NCBI GenBank assembly: GCA_905147135.1
Contig: LR990051.1
Coordinates: 15,653,115 to 15,717,114, forward strand
DNA from: Blastobasis lacticolella
Lineage: Eukaryota > Arthropoda > Insecta > Lepidoptera > Blastobasidae
DNA length: 64,000 nt
Direction: 5' to 3'
Shown piece by piece: positions 1 to 10,874 of this stretch. The notes below the pieces were generated by a model. That model worked only from the letters and a program-made list of their open reading frames with translations. It was not told the origin of the DNA and did no database searches. Both the position numbers and the translations under genes were made by a program. Each line of letters starts with the position of its first letter. The first letter of the stretch is position 1.

Positions 1-132
1 CAGTTTTGTATTTGATGGCAAATTGTCAACCTGCAAATAAAAAAGTATTTTCATGGTCACCTTATGGAAAGTGGTCACCGCTGTCTAAGGACATCAGCAA
101 AACCAGGGGCGTTACTAGTGCGTTGCCCGCCT
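1..132 (-). repeat. LINE 3'-tail fragment
   Basis: Reads as the antisense of a lepidopteran non-LTR retrotransposon 3' tail: a GGTCACC...GTGGTCACCGC core followed by GCGTTGCCCGCCTCTAA. The same tail recurs at 3466-3650, 4500-4610, 9185-9290, 56750-56870 and 58330-58470. The left breakpoint of the 5-kb tandem duplication falls inside it. Confidence 0.6.
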
Positions 133-302
133 CTAATGTGGCCTCTAAGAGTGCGTACTACAGAATTGTTTTGAGCGACGAAATGCAACAGCGCGCTAGC
201 GGCGTGTTCGCGAGATCTGGCTGTACCCTAATTACTTTTTATACTATTTCATACTTTACATCACTGGTGGCGATTAGGGAATGTCATTATTATACCTCTC
301 TC

Positions 303-725
303 GGAGCGTCGGTGACCTAGTGGTAACGGTATCCCGGGTTCGAATCTCACTACCGCCATGTACCAATGACTCTTTTCTGAGTTATGTACATAAGTTGAAC
401 ACTAACCGATGCTCTTATGGTGAGGGAAAACATCGTGATGAAACCTTCACAGGCGACTGAATGTGTAAACATGATCCAATCCAGACAGGCTCCCCTGGTA
501 GCAGGGTCACGGAAGTCAACGTAATACAACCTGTACATTCAGGCGACTGAATGTGTAACCATGATCCAATATGGTCAGGTTCCCCTGGTAGCATGGCCAC
601 GGAGCTCATATGGCAGTCGCTCCACTGTAATTACCTGATTTGCCAAATCCTGGATTATGGTCAAGGCGGACCCCAGGACCTCGTGCGCGAGAACACAACT
701 GCGACATTAACGCCTCGATGATGAT
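303..725 (+). mobile_element. SINE-A (tRNA-derived), unit 1 copy with internal duplication
   Basis: The tRNA-like head has an A-box-like GTGACCTAGTGG and a B-box GGTTCGAATC. It is followed by the family body (TGTACCAATGACTCTTTTCTG, GGTGAGGGAAAACATCG, CAGGTTCCCCTGGTAGCA) and a GATGATGATAATTA tail. A segment of about 90 bp of the body is present twice, ending near 525, whereas the unit 2 copy has it once. Confidence 0.85.
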
Positions 726-1597
726 AATTAATTATACCTCTCGAAGTAATCCATGCTCAGTTCAAGAGCATTAATGCATTAAAACCTAGAATCGTATTCC
801 GGTGCAGCAGTTAAAAGGTTTTATGGCCTGTAGAATACTGTTAGAAAGGGAATGAAATGGAGAATGTAATAGGTATACCAATAATATCACAATCGCTTTT
901 AGTTTTTATATAAAACTTTGTTGTTTTTCCTTTTAAAAGTAACAATAGGTTTTGAGTTAAATAAAACAGTTTAGGTTGCTTGCAAATAACTTAAAGGAAA
1001 CATACAAACTTGTTAAAATAAAAATGGTAAAATTTGTAGTTGTAAAATTATTATTATTTTTAATCAATTTAAAAGAAATATTATGGATTTTCGGGATTTT
1101 GTTGTTGTCTCTTAAATAAATAAATAAAATCCTGCTGTTCCAAAATCAGTTCTTGGTACCTACTGGACATGCTAAGAGGTCCTTCTTTCAGCCAATTCTA
1201 ATACAAAATTTCACAAAATATGTGGCAGTAGATGCGACGAAATCTGCACTGAAAGTGGTAAAGCACTGACGCTCTTGAACCTTACATGATGTCATAGCCC
1301 AGGGGGAACACTGGCAGGGAGATTCCACGTTCGTATAGTACGAGCGATTACAACAAAAGGTTTATGAAATGTGGACGATAACGTGAATCGTTAGTTATTT
1401 TTAAAATGTTTACTGATTTCCTTATTGATCTTAGTTCTTAGATAATTTGTTACTTTTTATAAAGAAACCTATTTATTACTTCTACTTTATCTATTACTAT
1501 CAGTAGCCACCAATGACCCATTGCAGGGCAAAGGCCTCTCGCTCATTCTTCCACTCACTACACTTTTTAGCCGAGAGATGGCTGTTTAAATATTTAC
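726..1597. other. Intronic stretch, no gene seen
   Basis: AT-rich DNA shared almost base for base with 5806-6680. I see no coding signal. It lies on the 3' (minus-strand) side of LRR exon C copy 1 and begins with that exon's splice donor. Confidence 0.6.
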
Positions 1598-1761
1598 CGT
1601 AAAATTTCCAGACAGAACATTATTAGATAGATCCAAATACGTTAGGTTCGTGAAATCGCCGTAAATTAGACTCCTTGGTCCAAATTTTTCGGTCGGTCCT
1701 CGTCCTCGCAAAGAGATGTGTTTGATCGAATTCTTAAATTTCCCAAGATACGTTTCAATCG
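1598..1761 (-). CDS. LRR exon C, copy 1 (Toll-like receptor)
   Basis: A 164-bp exon on the minus strand. The acceptor is a pyrimidine-rich tract ending TATTTTGTAG just above 1761, and the donor GTAAATATTT follows 1598. In the only open frame it encodes about 54 residues with clear leucine-rich-repeat spacing (ISLRGRG, then LTYLDLSNNVLSGNF). The phase is 1 on entry and 0 on exit. It is identical in nucleotides to 6681-6844. Because 164 is not a multiple of three, using both copies in one transcript would shift frame into an early stop. The large LRR exon B (10064-10874) ends in phase 2, so it cannot join this exon directly in frame. A connecting exon is missing from my reading, or exon C belongs to a different isoform. 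That the exon is an LRR is fairly sure; the link to the upstream gene is inferred from strand, distance and style. Confidence 0.6.
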
Positions 1762-2589
1762 CTACAAAATACACGAATAAAAGTGATTAGTTGCCATTAA
1801 AAACTAACAGCGATATTTAAATAATTAGTTAAGTTAGCGAAAGTACAGACAAAGGGCCAGGCCATAACACTGCAGCACGACGTTGCATCGTAGAAACCAA
1901 CGACGTCGTACACCGCCTCGCGGAATTATTCGATGAGCTGTCGTATCGTAAAAATCTGCGATGCGATGACGAGCTACCGTTCAGCTAGTATCCATTATAT
2001 TTCGGACAGGCACGCAATTCAGAACAAAATAACTGATAACTACACCGATTATTTCATCTGTTTAATTGAGGAACGTTCTGTCCTTTGAATTTTTTTAACT
2101 TAAAAATTAAAATCAAACTTAAAATCTAACATGTAGGAATCAACACTGTACTTACTGTCTATAGTTTATCATTTCGACTGTAAGCATTCTACATTACACT
2201 TACTGTTAAAATGTTCAAACTTAAAAACCTCAACCGCCTAACAAAATTAACCTTTCTATTCGTAATCTGTTTTGTATTAAATTTTTCATACAAAACCATA
2301 CCCGTTTTGGGCTACCCGTTTTCCCAATAGCATATTTTTGTAAAGTATTTAAAGACTTAAAAATGATATGTAATTCGAGATAACTCTTTGTCTTAATTTA
2401 AAGCTATACATATAACGCTAAAATATAAGTGCAATATTAACAATGTGCCGCGTACGAGCATTTACCCGTCTTAGGCGGTATACCCGTTTTATGCAACCTT
2501 CCCCTACCGAATAGATAGATGTCGAAACTACGGGAGCAAAAGAATCAAATAATTTTTAAGCACAAAAAAATATTTCGTAGCTGATGTTG

Positions 2590-2900
2590 TGTTTTAGTAG
2601 CAATCGACTAGCTTCAAGCTCCAGCCAAGCCAGCGCGCGTGACGAAAGCGACCGGGAAGCGGGAGAGTCAGTCGCGCTGCGGACGCTGCCCGTGTTATGG
2701 CATCTTGCAATCCTACGCGACCACGACGTGAGAATCTGTGACATTTAAGAACAAATGAGTTTCGCAGTTCGTGCCGCAGTCGCGTAGGTGTGCACGCTGC
2801 TTCGCGTTGTAGGCGCTTCAGGTTCGTGTCGCTATTGTGCTGGTTTCGCCGGACCTTAAATCGATGCCAGAGTCTCTATTGTTTTACGCACATAACGGAT
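2590..2900. other. GC-rich block, unit 1
   Basis: An island of balanced base composition with many CpG (GCCAGCGCGCGTGACG, CGCTTCGCGTTG) inside AT-rich DNA, duplicated at 7755-8060 with indels. I see no convincing reading frame conserved between both copies. It could be a promoter or 5' untranslated exon of an unrecognised transcript, or part of an old repeat. Confidence 0.3.
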
Positions 2901-3446
2901 ATTAACATAAAATAGAATAATTACCAACCGGCTTCAGGTAGGAAGGGATTATCATCCAGGATCAATGTGTGTATTGTCTCGCTTATTCCACTAATACTGT
3001 GAAGAAAGGATTAAAGACTGAATATTTTTTTCATTTTTATGTTATTTCAGCATTGCATCCATCAAACACGAGCTAGTGCATATAGATTAAGACTAAATCT
3101 TGTACAGAGTCACTGTGATGATGATTATCCATACTCTTAATATTATAAATGCGAAATTTTGCAACGATATATGTTTGAATGTTCGTTACTCCTTCATGCA
3201 AAAAGTACTGAACGAATCAAAGGCAGCAACGCCGAAATGGATTAATGAATTTGGATGAAATTTGGGACGTATCTATATTTGTGTCTAGAATAAGAGATAG
3301 GCTACTTTCATCGCCTCCTCCCCTAACCTCTACTTGCGTGATATAACGTGCAGTCCACGTGGCCAGTGCTAAAGCATGTATAATATAAATTCAAAAACAT
3401 ATAAGTTAAAAACAAGGTCAAGTCGTCTATTACCGCGGTAAAATCG

Positions 3447-4390
3447 AACATTCGTCTTTTTTTTATAATTTTTTTATTCATACGATAGGCAAACAGGCAA
3501 GCGGGCCACCTGATGGGAAGTAGTCACCACTGCCTATAGACATTAGCAACACCAAGAGTATCGCCAATGCCTTGCCTACCTCTATAACACGTTGCTCTGG
3601 CAGCAAAAAGGCAAATGCCACTCCACTGTCAAAGCCACGGTTCCCCAAATCCCCACCCCATGGAGCACTGGAAGCCTTACTCACCGGCAGAAACACAATA
3701 CTATTTAAAAGAGTATTATTTAGCTGCGATATTCTGTAAGCGCCGGCTATGTTACGGATCCATAGAATATCACAATTTTGGCCATGCTGCAGAGATACGG
3801 GACATCGGAGCTAATATATCCAGATACCTGCTGCACGGATCCGAGGCACTTTAATTTATCTATTCTATTCACAGTTTCTTCGTTCCCTTTATATATCCCT
3901 ATATTTCAAGATCCGTCGGCTATCAATATACTCTGTTTTGGCAACATTCAGCTTAAAACTCCCATTTTTAGCACAATTCCGCCATCGCACCACCCCCTTG
4001 GGCTGGGTACTCATACCACCCACTACTACCACTACTAGAGGGTCTACCTCTGTTGGTCACCGCGCGAAGGTTGGTGGGTATGTGCCTGAATGTTCTACTA
4101 TTGTATATATTTTATTATGTACATATGTATGTGTATTTATATATATATATATACTATTGTGTGTATTTGTGTATCTCATTTATAATTATTTGTATAGTTT
4201 ATTAAATATATATATTTTAAACTATTGCGCACGTCTCATCCCCTATAATCTATAATGTCTCTCTTCTATAGGCCTGCTGGAAGAGATTTCTTCTTAGAAA
4301 TAAGTAGTGCCTGTGGTTGTCGTCTTTAATTTCATATTTTCTGTATACTTTATGTTGTGTGCAATAAATTGTTAAATAAATATATAAGGT
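3447..4390. repeat. Unit-1-specific LINE debris
   Basis: The two tandem units diverge at 3447/8605 and rejoin at about 4391/9076. Here unit 1 holds an antisense LINE 3' tail with a T-run (about 3466-3650; GCAAACAGGCAAGCGGGCC, CCACTGCCTATAGACATTAG). Next comes what looks like a sense LINE 3' untranslated region (about 3690-4385) ending in AATAAATTGTTAAATAAAT. It includes a (TA)n/TGTA microsatellite at about 4100-4215. Confidence 0.6.
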
Positions 4391-4615
4391 TTGAAAGAAC
4401 GTTTCTTGCTCGCACGATTCGGATGTGGAATGAGCTTCAAACCACAGTGTTTCCTTTGGCCTATGACATTGGATCGTTCAAGTGGTATATTAAAGGTCTC
4501 TTCAGAGGCGGGCAACGCATTGGTGACTCCCCTGGTGTTGCTGATGTACATAGGCGGCGGTGACCACTTACTAGCAGGTGGCCCGCTTGTCTGTTTGTCT
4601 GCCGTATAAAATTAA
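4391..4615 (+). pseudogene. Non-LTR retrotransposon C-terminus and 3' tail
   Basis: Translates as the extreme C-terminus of a jockey-like non-LTR polyprotein: FLARTIRMWNELQ, then VFPLAYDIGSFK, then a glycine/arginine-rich end. It is followed by the recognisable tail GGCAACGCATTGGTGAC and CGGTGACCAC. Only the end of the element remains. Duplicated at 9076-9290. Confidence 0.7.
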
Positions 4616-4639
4616 AAAAAAACATTTTAAAAATGTGCT

Positions 4640-4832
4640 CCCGTGTTGTCTACTACACCTCTGGAACGGTGTCGTCTTCGTGGAAGCTAACCCTTGTGTG
4701 TTATAATTCAGACCCATAAAATGACAGGCCTATAGCGGTAACCTCCTTGCTCTCTAAGGTGATGGAGCGGGTTATCAATATCCAGCTCCTCGGATACCTA
4801 GAGGACCACCAGCTGATCAGTGACCGTCGATC
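4640..4832 (+). pseudogene. Reverse-transcriptase fragment (non-LTR)
   Basis: In one frame, apart from a stop, this reads like the N-terminal part of a reverse transcriptase of the jockey type: SSWKLTLVCYNSDP, then RPIAVTSLLSKVMERVI, then YLEDHQLISDR. It stops abruptly at a T-run near 4832. It lies downstream of its own family's C-terminus, so the pieces are rearranged. Duplicated at 9312-9540. Confidence 0.7.
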
Positions 4833-5462
4833 TTTTTTTTTATAAAAATTAGGGATTGTACTTCGTTTCACGTACCACGGAAGTAGATTTTTATTTTTTC
4901 AGATCTACAAAAATTAATATACCATTAGGTATTTGTACATAAAACAGTCCATTTTAATTTAAAAGGCAAATAACTAGACTTCTGTCTTCTTCTTCTTCGC
5001 GGTATTTTATTTCTTTTTAACAACTGAAATCGGAGTATTGTGATGAAAAATATAACAAAACACCACTATAATTCTACAAAGATCTTTCAATATTAAATTG
5101 TTAAAGAAATCAAGCTTCAACAATACTAGTTTTAATGTATGGCAAACCGTTTTCCGCGTTGGCGTTGTACAAATGGACATAAAACGTTCGTTCTACTTGA
5201 GCTACGTCTACTGGCGTCCGTTGGCGATTGTAAAACAGTATTTGTTATAAGCCTATGAATTTCTAAATTAAACCCAAAAAGTGTGTTGCCCGCCTCTAAT
5301 GTGGCCTCTAAGAGTGCGTACTAGAGAATTGTTTCGAGCGACGAAATACAACAACGCGCTAGCGGCGTGTTCGCGAGATCTGGCTGCACCCTAATTACTT
5401 TTTATACTATTCTATACTTTACATCACTGGTGGCGAATAGGGAATGTCATTATTATACCTCT

Positions 5463-5805
5463 CGGAGCGTCGGTGACCTAGTGGTAACGGTATCCCGGGT
5501 TCAATTCCCACTGCCACCATGTACCAATGACTCTTTTCTGAGTTATGTACATTAGTTGAATACTAACCGGTGCTCTTACGGTGAGGGAAAACATCGTAAT
5601 ACAACCTGTACATTCAGGCGACTGAACGTGAAACCCTGATCCAATATGGTCAGGTTCCCCTGGTAGCATGGCCACGGAGGTCATATGGCAGTCGCTGCAC
5701 TGTAATTACCTGATTTGCCAAATCCTGGATGATGGCCAAGGCGGGCCCCAGGACCTCGTGCGCGAGAAGACAACTGCGACATTAACTCCTTGATGATAAT
5801 AATTA
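5463..5805 (+). mobile_element. SINE-A, unit 2 copy
   Basis: Same insertion as 303-725 but without the internal duplication. The B-box reads GGTTCAATTCC. It ends in TGATGATAATAATTA. Confidence 0.85.
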
Positions 5806-6680
5806 ATTATACCTCTCGAAGTAGTCCATGCTCAGTTCAAGAGCATTAATGCATTAAAACCTAGAATCGTATTCCGGTGCAGCAGTTAAAAGGTTTTATG
5901 GACTGTAAAATACTGTTAGAAAGGGAATGAAATGGAGAATGTAATAGGTATACATAATAATATCACAATCGCTTTTAGTTATTTTTTTATGAAACTGTCA
6001 TTTTTCCTTTCAAAAGTAACAATTGGTTTTGAGTTAAATAAAAAAGTTTAGGTTGCTTGCAAATAACTTATTATATAATGGAAACATACAAATTTGTTAA
6101 AATAAAAATTGTAAAATTTGTAGTTGTAAAATTATTATTATTTTTAATCAATTTAAAAGAAATCTTATGGATTTTCGGGATTTTGTTGTTGTCTCTTAAA
6201 TAAATAAATATAATCCTGCTGTTCAAAAATCAGTTCTTGGTACCTACTGGACATGCTAAGAGGCCCTTTTTTCAGCCAATTCTAATTCAAAATTTCACAA
6301 AATATGTGGCAGTAGATGCGACGAAATCTGCACTGAAAGTGGTAAAGCACTGATGCTCTTGAACCTTACATGACGTCATAGCCCAGGGAAACACTGGCAG
6401 GGAGATTCCACGTTCGAATAGTACGAGCGATAACAACAAAAGGTTTATGAAATGTGGACGATAACGTGAATCGTTAGTTATTTTTAAAATGTTTACTGAT
6501 TTCCTTATTGATCTTAGTTCTTAGATAATTTGTTACTTTTTATAAAGAAACCTATTTATTACTTCTACTTTATCTATTACTATCAGTAGCCACCAATGAC
6601 CCATTGCAGGGCAAAGGCCTCTCGCTCATTCTTCCACTCACTACACTTTTTAGCCGAGAGATGGCTGTTTAAATATTTAC

Positions 6681-6844
6681 CGTAAAATTTCCAGACAGAA
6701 CATTATTAGATAGATCCAAATACGTTAGGTTCGTGAAATCGCCGTAAATTAGACTCCTTGGTCCAAATTTTTCGGTCGGTCCTCGTCCTCGCAAAGAGAT
6801 GTGTTTGATCGAATTCTTAAATTTCCCAAGATACGTTTCAATCG
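6681..6844 (-). CDS. LRR exon C, copy 2 (Toll-like receptor)
   Basis: Base-identical to exon C copy 1, including the TTTTGTAG acceptor and GTAAAT donor, while the surrounding introns differ by scattered substitutions and indels. It encodes the same LRR segment (LTYLDLSNNVLSGNF, entry phase 1, exit phase 0). It is the copy nearer to exon B, about 3.2 kb downstream of it on the minus strand. Identity of the exon amid diverged flanks fits selection or gene conversion, or simply chance over 164 bp in a young duplication. If both copies are real, they should be used one at a time, because tandem inclusion breaks the frame. Confidence 0.6.
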
Positions 6845-7754
6845 CTACAAAATACACGAATAAAAGTAATTAGTTGCCATTAAAAACTAACAGCGATATT
6901 TAAATAATTAGTTAAGTTAGCGAAAGTACAGACAAAGGGCCAGGCCATAACACTGCAGCACGACGTTGCATCGTAGAAACCAACGACGTCGTACACCGCC
7001 TCGCGGAATTATTCGATGAGCTGTCGTATCGTAAAAATCTGCGATGCGATGACGAGCTACCGTTCAGCCAGTATCCATTATACTTCGGACAGGCACGCAA
7101 TTCAGAACAAAATGACTGATTACTACACCGATTATTTCATCTGTTTAATTGAGGAACGTTCTGTCCTTTGAGATATATTGTCTGAAAATTTTGACATAAA
7201 AAAAAAATCTAACTTAAAATCTAACATGTAGGAATCAACACTGTACTTACTGTCTATAGTTTATCATTTCGACTGTAAGCATTCTACATTACACTTACTG
7301 TTATAATGTTCAAAATTAAAAACCTCAACCGCCTAACAAAATTAACCTTTCTATTCATACCTACAGGAGTTGTAGATGAAAATACCCATACCTCTTTGAC
7401 GTTTTTTTTACAATATAGATTGAAATATTTACATTATAACAAGTTCTTCATGTAATCCGTTTTGTATTAAATTTTTCATACAAAACCATACCCGTTTTGG
7501 GCTACCCGCTTTTCCCAATAGCATATTTTTTGTAAAGTATTTAAAGATTTAAAAATTATATGTAATTCGAGATAACTCTTTGTCTTAATTTAAAGCTATA
7601 TAACGCTAAAATATAAGTGCAATATTAACAATGTGCCGCGTACGAGCATTTACCCGTCTTAGGCGGTATACCCGTTTTAAGTAACCTTCCCCTACCGTAT
7701 AGATAGATGTCGTCGAATAATTTTTAAGCACAAAAAAAAATATTACGTAATGCT

Positions 7755-8060
7755 GATGTTGTGTTTTAGTAGCAATCGACTAGCTTCAAGCTCCAGCCAA
7801 GCCAGCGCGCGTGACGAAAGCGACCGGGAAGCGGGAGAGTCAGTCAGTGTTATGGCATCTTGCACTCCTACGCGACCACGGCACGGCACGGAATCTTTGA
7901 CAATTCACGAACAAATGAGTTTCGCAGTTCATGCTGCAGTCGCGTAGGTGTGCACGCTGCTTCGCGTTGTAGGCGCTCCAGGTTCGTGTCGCTGTTGTGC
8001 TGGTTTCGCCGAACCTTAAATCGATGCCAGAGTCTCTATTGTTTTACGCACATAACGGAT
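7755..8060. other. GC-rich block, unit 2
   Basis: Counterpart of 2590-2900, about 12 bp shorter in one stretch, which removes any shared long frame. A 65-codon plus-strand frame here is not conserved in unit 1, arguing against a protein. Confidence 0.3.
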
Positions 8061-8605
8061 ATTAACATAAAATAGAATAAATACCAACCGGCTTCAGGTA
8101 GGAAGGGATTATCATTCAGGATCAATGTGTGTATTGTCTCGCTTATTCCACTAATACTGTGAAAAAAGGATTAAAGACTGAATATTTTTTTCATTTTCAT
8201 GTTATTTCAACATTGCATCCATCAAACACGAGGTAGTGCATATAGATTAAGACTAAATCTTGTAAAGAGTCACTGTGATGATGAATATCCGTACTCTTAA
8301 TATTATAAATGCGAAATTTTGCAACGATATATGTTTGGATGTTAGTTACTCTTTCATGTACTGAACGAATCAAAGGCAGCAACGCCGAAACGGATGAACG
8401 AATTTGGATGAAATTTGGGATTTATCTATATTTGTGTCTAGAATAAGAGATAGGCTACTTTCATCGCCTCCTCCCCTAAGCTCTACTTGCGTGATATAAC
8501 GTGCAGTCCACGCGGCCAGAGCTAAAGCATGTATAATATAAATTCAAAAACATACGAGTATAAGTTAAAAACAAGGTCAAGTCGTCTATTACCGCGGTAA
8601 AATCG

Positions 8606-9075
8606 CAATATTAGTCTAGAGATATAAAATAAGCATTCACCACTATCCTAAACAGCTTAAGACTTTTTTCAAGTTGTGTTAGAGTACGTATATTTTATCG
8701 TAAGTATCGTATTTTTTTCATATAAATAAATTAATTACTGTATTTTTAGGCAAGAAGTCGATTAAGGCCGAAAATTGTTTAACTTGATTTACTTGCGAGC
8801 GTGAGTAAAACCACTTCAGTGAAATCCGATTTAGCTAAATATTTTTACGGACCAAAAGCGTCCTTTTCGTAAATATTATTAATACAATAAATATGACTTA
8901 CGTATTAATTTTAGGTAAAGGAATTCTAACAATAGTATCGTGTAAACTTTTTAGAGAATCTCTTAATATGATCTTATATGAAAAATCAACACCTTTAAAG
9001 ACATACATAGACTTTTTGGGCCTCCAGGTGCCTGGAACACCAGGCGACCCTCTCAATCATCCCCTGAATGTTTTT
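8606..9075. other. Unit-2-specific segment
   Basis: Replaces the LINE debris of unit 1. It is AT-rich, with no recognised repeat. A short minus-strand open stretch at about 8907-9000 precedes a GTAAGT, but I could not show that it is an exon. Confidence 0.4.
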
Positions 9076-9290
9076 CACGTTTCTTGCTCGCACGTTTCAG
9101 TTGTGGAATGAGCTTCAAGCCACAGTGTTTCCTTTGGCCTATGACATTGGATCGTTCAAGAGGTATATTAGAGGTCTCTTCAGAGGCGGGCAACGCATTG
9201 GTGACTCCCCTGGTGTTGCTGATGTACATAGGCGGCGGTGACCACTTTCTAGCAGGTGGCCCGCTTGCCTGTTGGTCTGCCGTATAACAT
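9076..9290 (+). pseudogene. Non-LTR retrotransposon C-terminus and tail, unit 2
   Basis: Duplicate of 4391-4615. The reading FSCGMSFKPQCFLWPM is a shifted frame; the element frame gives WNELQATVFPLAYDIGSF, followed by the LINE 3' tail. Confidence 0.65.
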
Positions 9291-9311
9291 AAAAAAATAA
9301 CATTTTAAAAA

Positions 9312-9540
9312 TGTGCTCCCGAATTGTCTTTCGTGGTAATGCGCTTATTCGAGCCTTCTACACCTCTGGGACGGTGCCGTCTTCGTGGAAGCTAACCCTT
9401 GTGTGTTATAATTCAAACTCATAAAATTACAGGCCTATAGCTGTAACCTCCTTGCTCTCTAAGGTGATGGAGTGGGTTATCAATATCCAGCTCCTCGGAT
9501 ACCTAGAGGACCACCAGCTGATCAGTGACCGTCGATCCTT
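9312..9540 (+). pseudogene. Reverse-transcriptase fragment, unit 2
   Basis: Duplicate of 4640-4832, with about 35 extra bases at its start (CTTTCGTGGTAATGCGC). It reads RPIAVTSLLSKVMEWVI and YLEDHQLISDR before the T-run. Confidence 0.65.
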
Positions 9541-10063
9541 TTTTTTTTATAAAAATTAGGGATTGTACTACGATTCACGTACCACGGAAGTAGATTTTTA
9601 TTTTTTCAGATCTACGAAAATTAATATACCATTAGATATTTGTTCACAAAACAGTCCATTTTAATTTAAAAGGCAAATAACTAGACTTCTGTCTTTTTCT
9701 TCTTCGCGATATTTTATTTCTTTTTATTTCATGAAATCGGAGTATTGTGATGAAAAATATAACAAAACATTACTAGATTTCTACAAAGAACTTTCAATAT
9801 TAAATTGTTAAGGAAATCAAGCTTCAACAATACTAGTTTTAATGTATGGCAAACCTTTTCCGCGTTGGCGTTGCACAAATGGACATAATACGTTCGTTCT
9901 ACTTGTGCTATGTCTACTGGCGTCCGTTGGCGATTGTAAAACAGTATTTGTTGTAAGTCTATGAATTTATAAATTAAACCCAAAAATCGAATACCTCGGT
10001 AATATATGCTGATCTTGAGTACCGCGGTAATAGACCTTTACTTTTCCACTTGAAAAAACTTAC

Positions 10064-10874
10064 AAATTTGGATATTGCAGTTCATTGCCTGTTAAGTCAA
10101 TATATTCTATATTGCTTAAATGAGCGAAAAAGTTGCCAGCGAGCTTTTCCAGAGAGCAGTTTACTATGGTGAGTTTTTTCACTGATTTCAGTCCAGTAAT
10201 AATGATATTCAGTATGTCAATTAATTTACCATCTTCAGACCAATAATCTGAAAAATCTGATTCCGACAGTACCAATTCCGTCAATTGTTCGCAGTGAGCT
10301 AGCCATCCCCCGTTTTCTTCCAAAAGGTTCGGTCCGAAACTACGGCCGAAACTGTGTCTGATCAGAGCTAGTCTCTTCAACTTCCGGCAACCACCCCATG
10401 TGCCTTCTGACTCGCTGTGGTCTAGCGTTATATTCGCCAGATTGTTTGATTTTGGTAGCTCTGGTATTTTCACATGTTTTAAATATACAGTAGTCAATGT
10501 TTCACTATTAAATACACTGCTCTCCACAGGTATACCATACATAATATTAGTAGGGTTTTCACGTATTCCTTGAGGGTTAACCACTAATGACTTTAAAGAA
10601 ATATTGGTAAATAATCTTTCTGGTAAACAATTAACAATATCCATATCACCCCTTAATGTCACTTTGTTTATTTCACCGATATTGCTGGTAATAGGATAAA
10701 CTAAATCCGCAATATTGAGATTTTCCTCCGATTCCATTCCCGTGACTACTAAATGTTTATATGTTAGGTTGGACAGTTTGGATGTTAGCGTTTTCATGTC
10801 CGGTGGTAGCGGGGGGTATTCTCCTCTATCGGAAAAGACTATATTGAGTACTGAATCCTCTTCATTAAGCTTTC
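10064..10874 (-). CDS. LRR exon B of a Toll-like receptor
   Basis: An 811-bp exon encoding about 270 residues of an LRR ectodomain, a presumed extracellular recognition domain. It starts after TTAATTCACAG (entry phase 1; first codons K-L-N-E-E-D-S) and ends before GTAAGTTTTT (exit phase 2). A methionine at 10797 is internal: the frame runs upstream without a stop to the acceptor, and joins exon A or A' in phase. LRR-like segments include LPERLFTNISLKSLVV, LTTVYLKHVKIPEL, LTELVLSES and the canonical last repeat HLSNIEYIDLTGNELQYP. The order (irregular N-terminal cap, then LRRs) resembles insect Toll receptors, but LRR proteins of other classes cannot be excluded. Membrane and TIR regions are not in the window. 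The large open frame with both splice sites and phase agreement makes this the best-supported coding exon here. Confidence 0.8.

Larger units (their letters stand above)
118..5279. repeat. Tandem duplication, unit 1 (about 5.2 kb)
   Basis: From GTTGCCCGCCTCTAATG at about 120 to AAACCCAAAAA at 5279, the sequence runs collinear with 5280-9985. Point differences are few, but there are clear indels. Unit 1 has an extra internal duplication in its SINE (about 435-525) and a private insert at 3447-4390. The shared parts include the SINE, the LRR exon, a GC-rich block and LINE fragments. Either a recent real duplication or two haplotypes of one locus joined by the assembler would look like this. Confidence 0.9.
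5280..9985. repeat. Tandem duplication, unit 2 (about 4.7 kb)
   Basis: Second copy of 118-5279. Its right edge is the same AAACCCAAAAA that ends unit 1, after which the sequence continues uniquely (TCGAATACC) toward exon B. The homologous intron tail of exon B' at about 11905-12050 resembles 9880-10060, so this edge lies in the intron that follows exon B on the minus strand. Confidence 0.9.

Noticed and set aside
303..375. tRNA-like sequences at SINE heads (also at 12651, 15898, 30921, 41779, 50141, 50593)
   Set aside because: A- and B-box motifs are present, but each is fused to the same SINE body and does not give a full cloverleaf with acceptor stem; these are SINE promoters, not tRNA genes.
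8750..8801. Plus-strand 51-nt segment between TTTTTAG and GTGAGT
   Set aside because: All three frames contain stops.
8907..9000. Minus-strand open stretch with LRR-like leucines before GTAAGT
   Set aside because: No convincing acceptor, private to unit 2, and its phase does not link exons B and C.
9729..9983. 84-codon minus-strand frame in the intron after exon B
   Set aside because: The unit 1 counterpart is not preserved as a frame, and there is no domain pattern.
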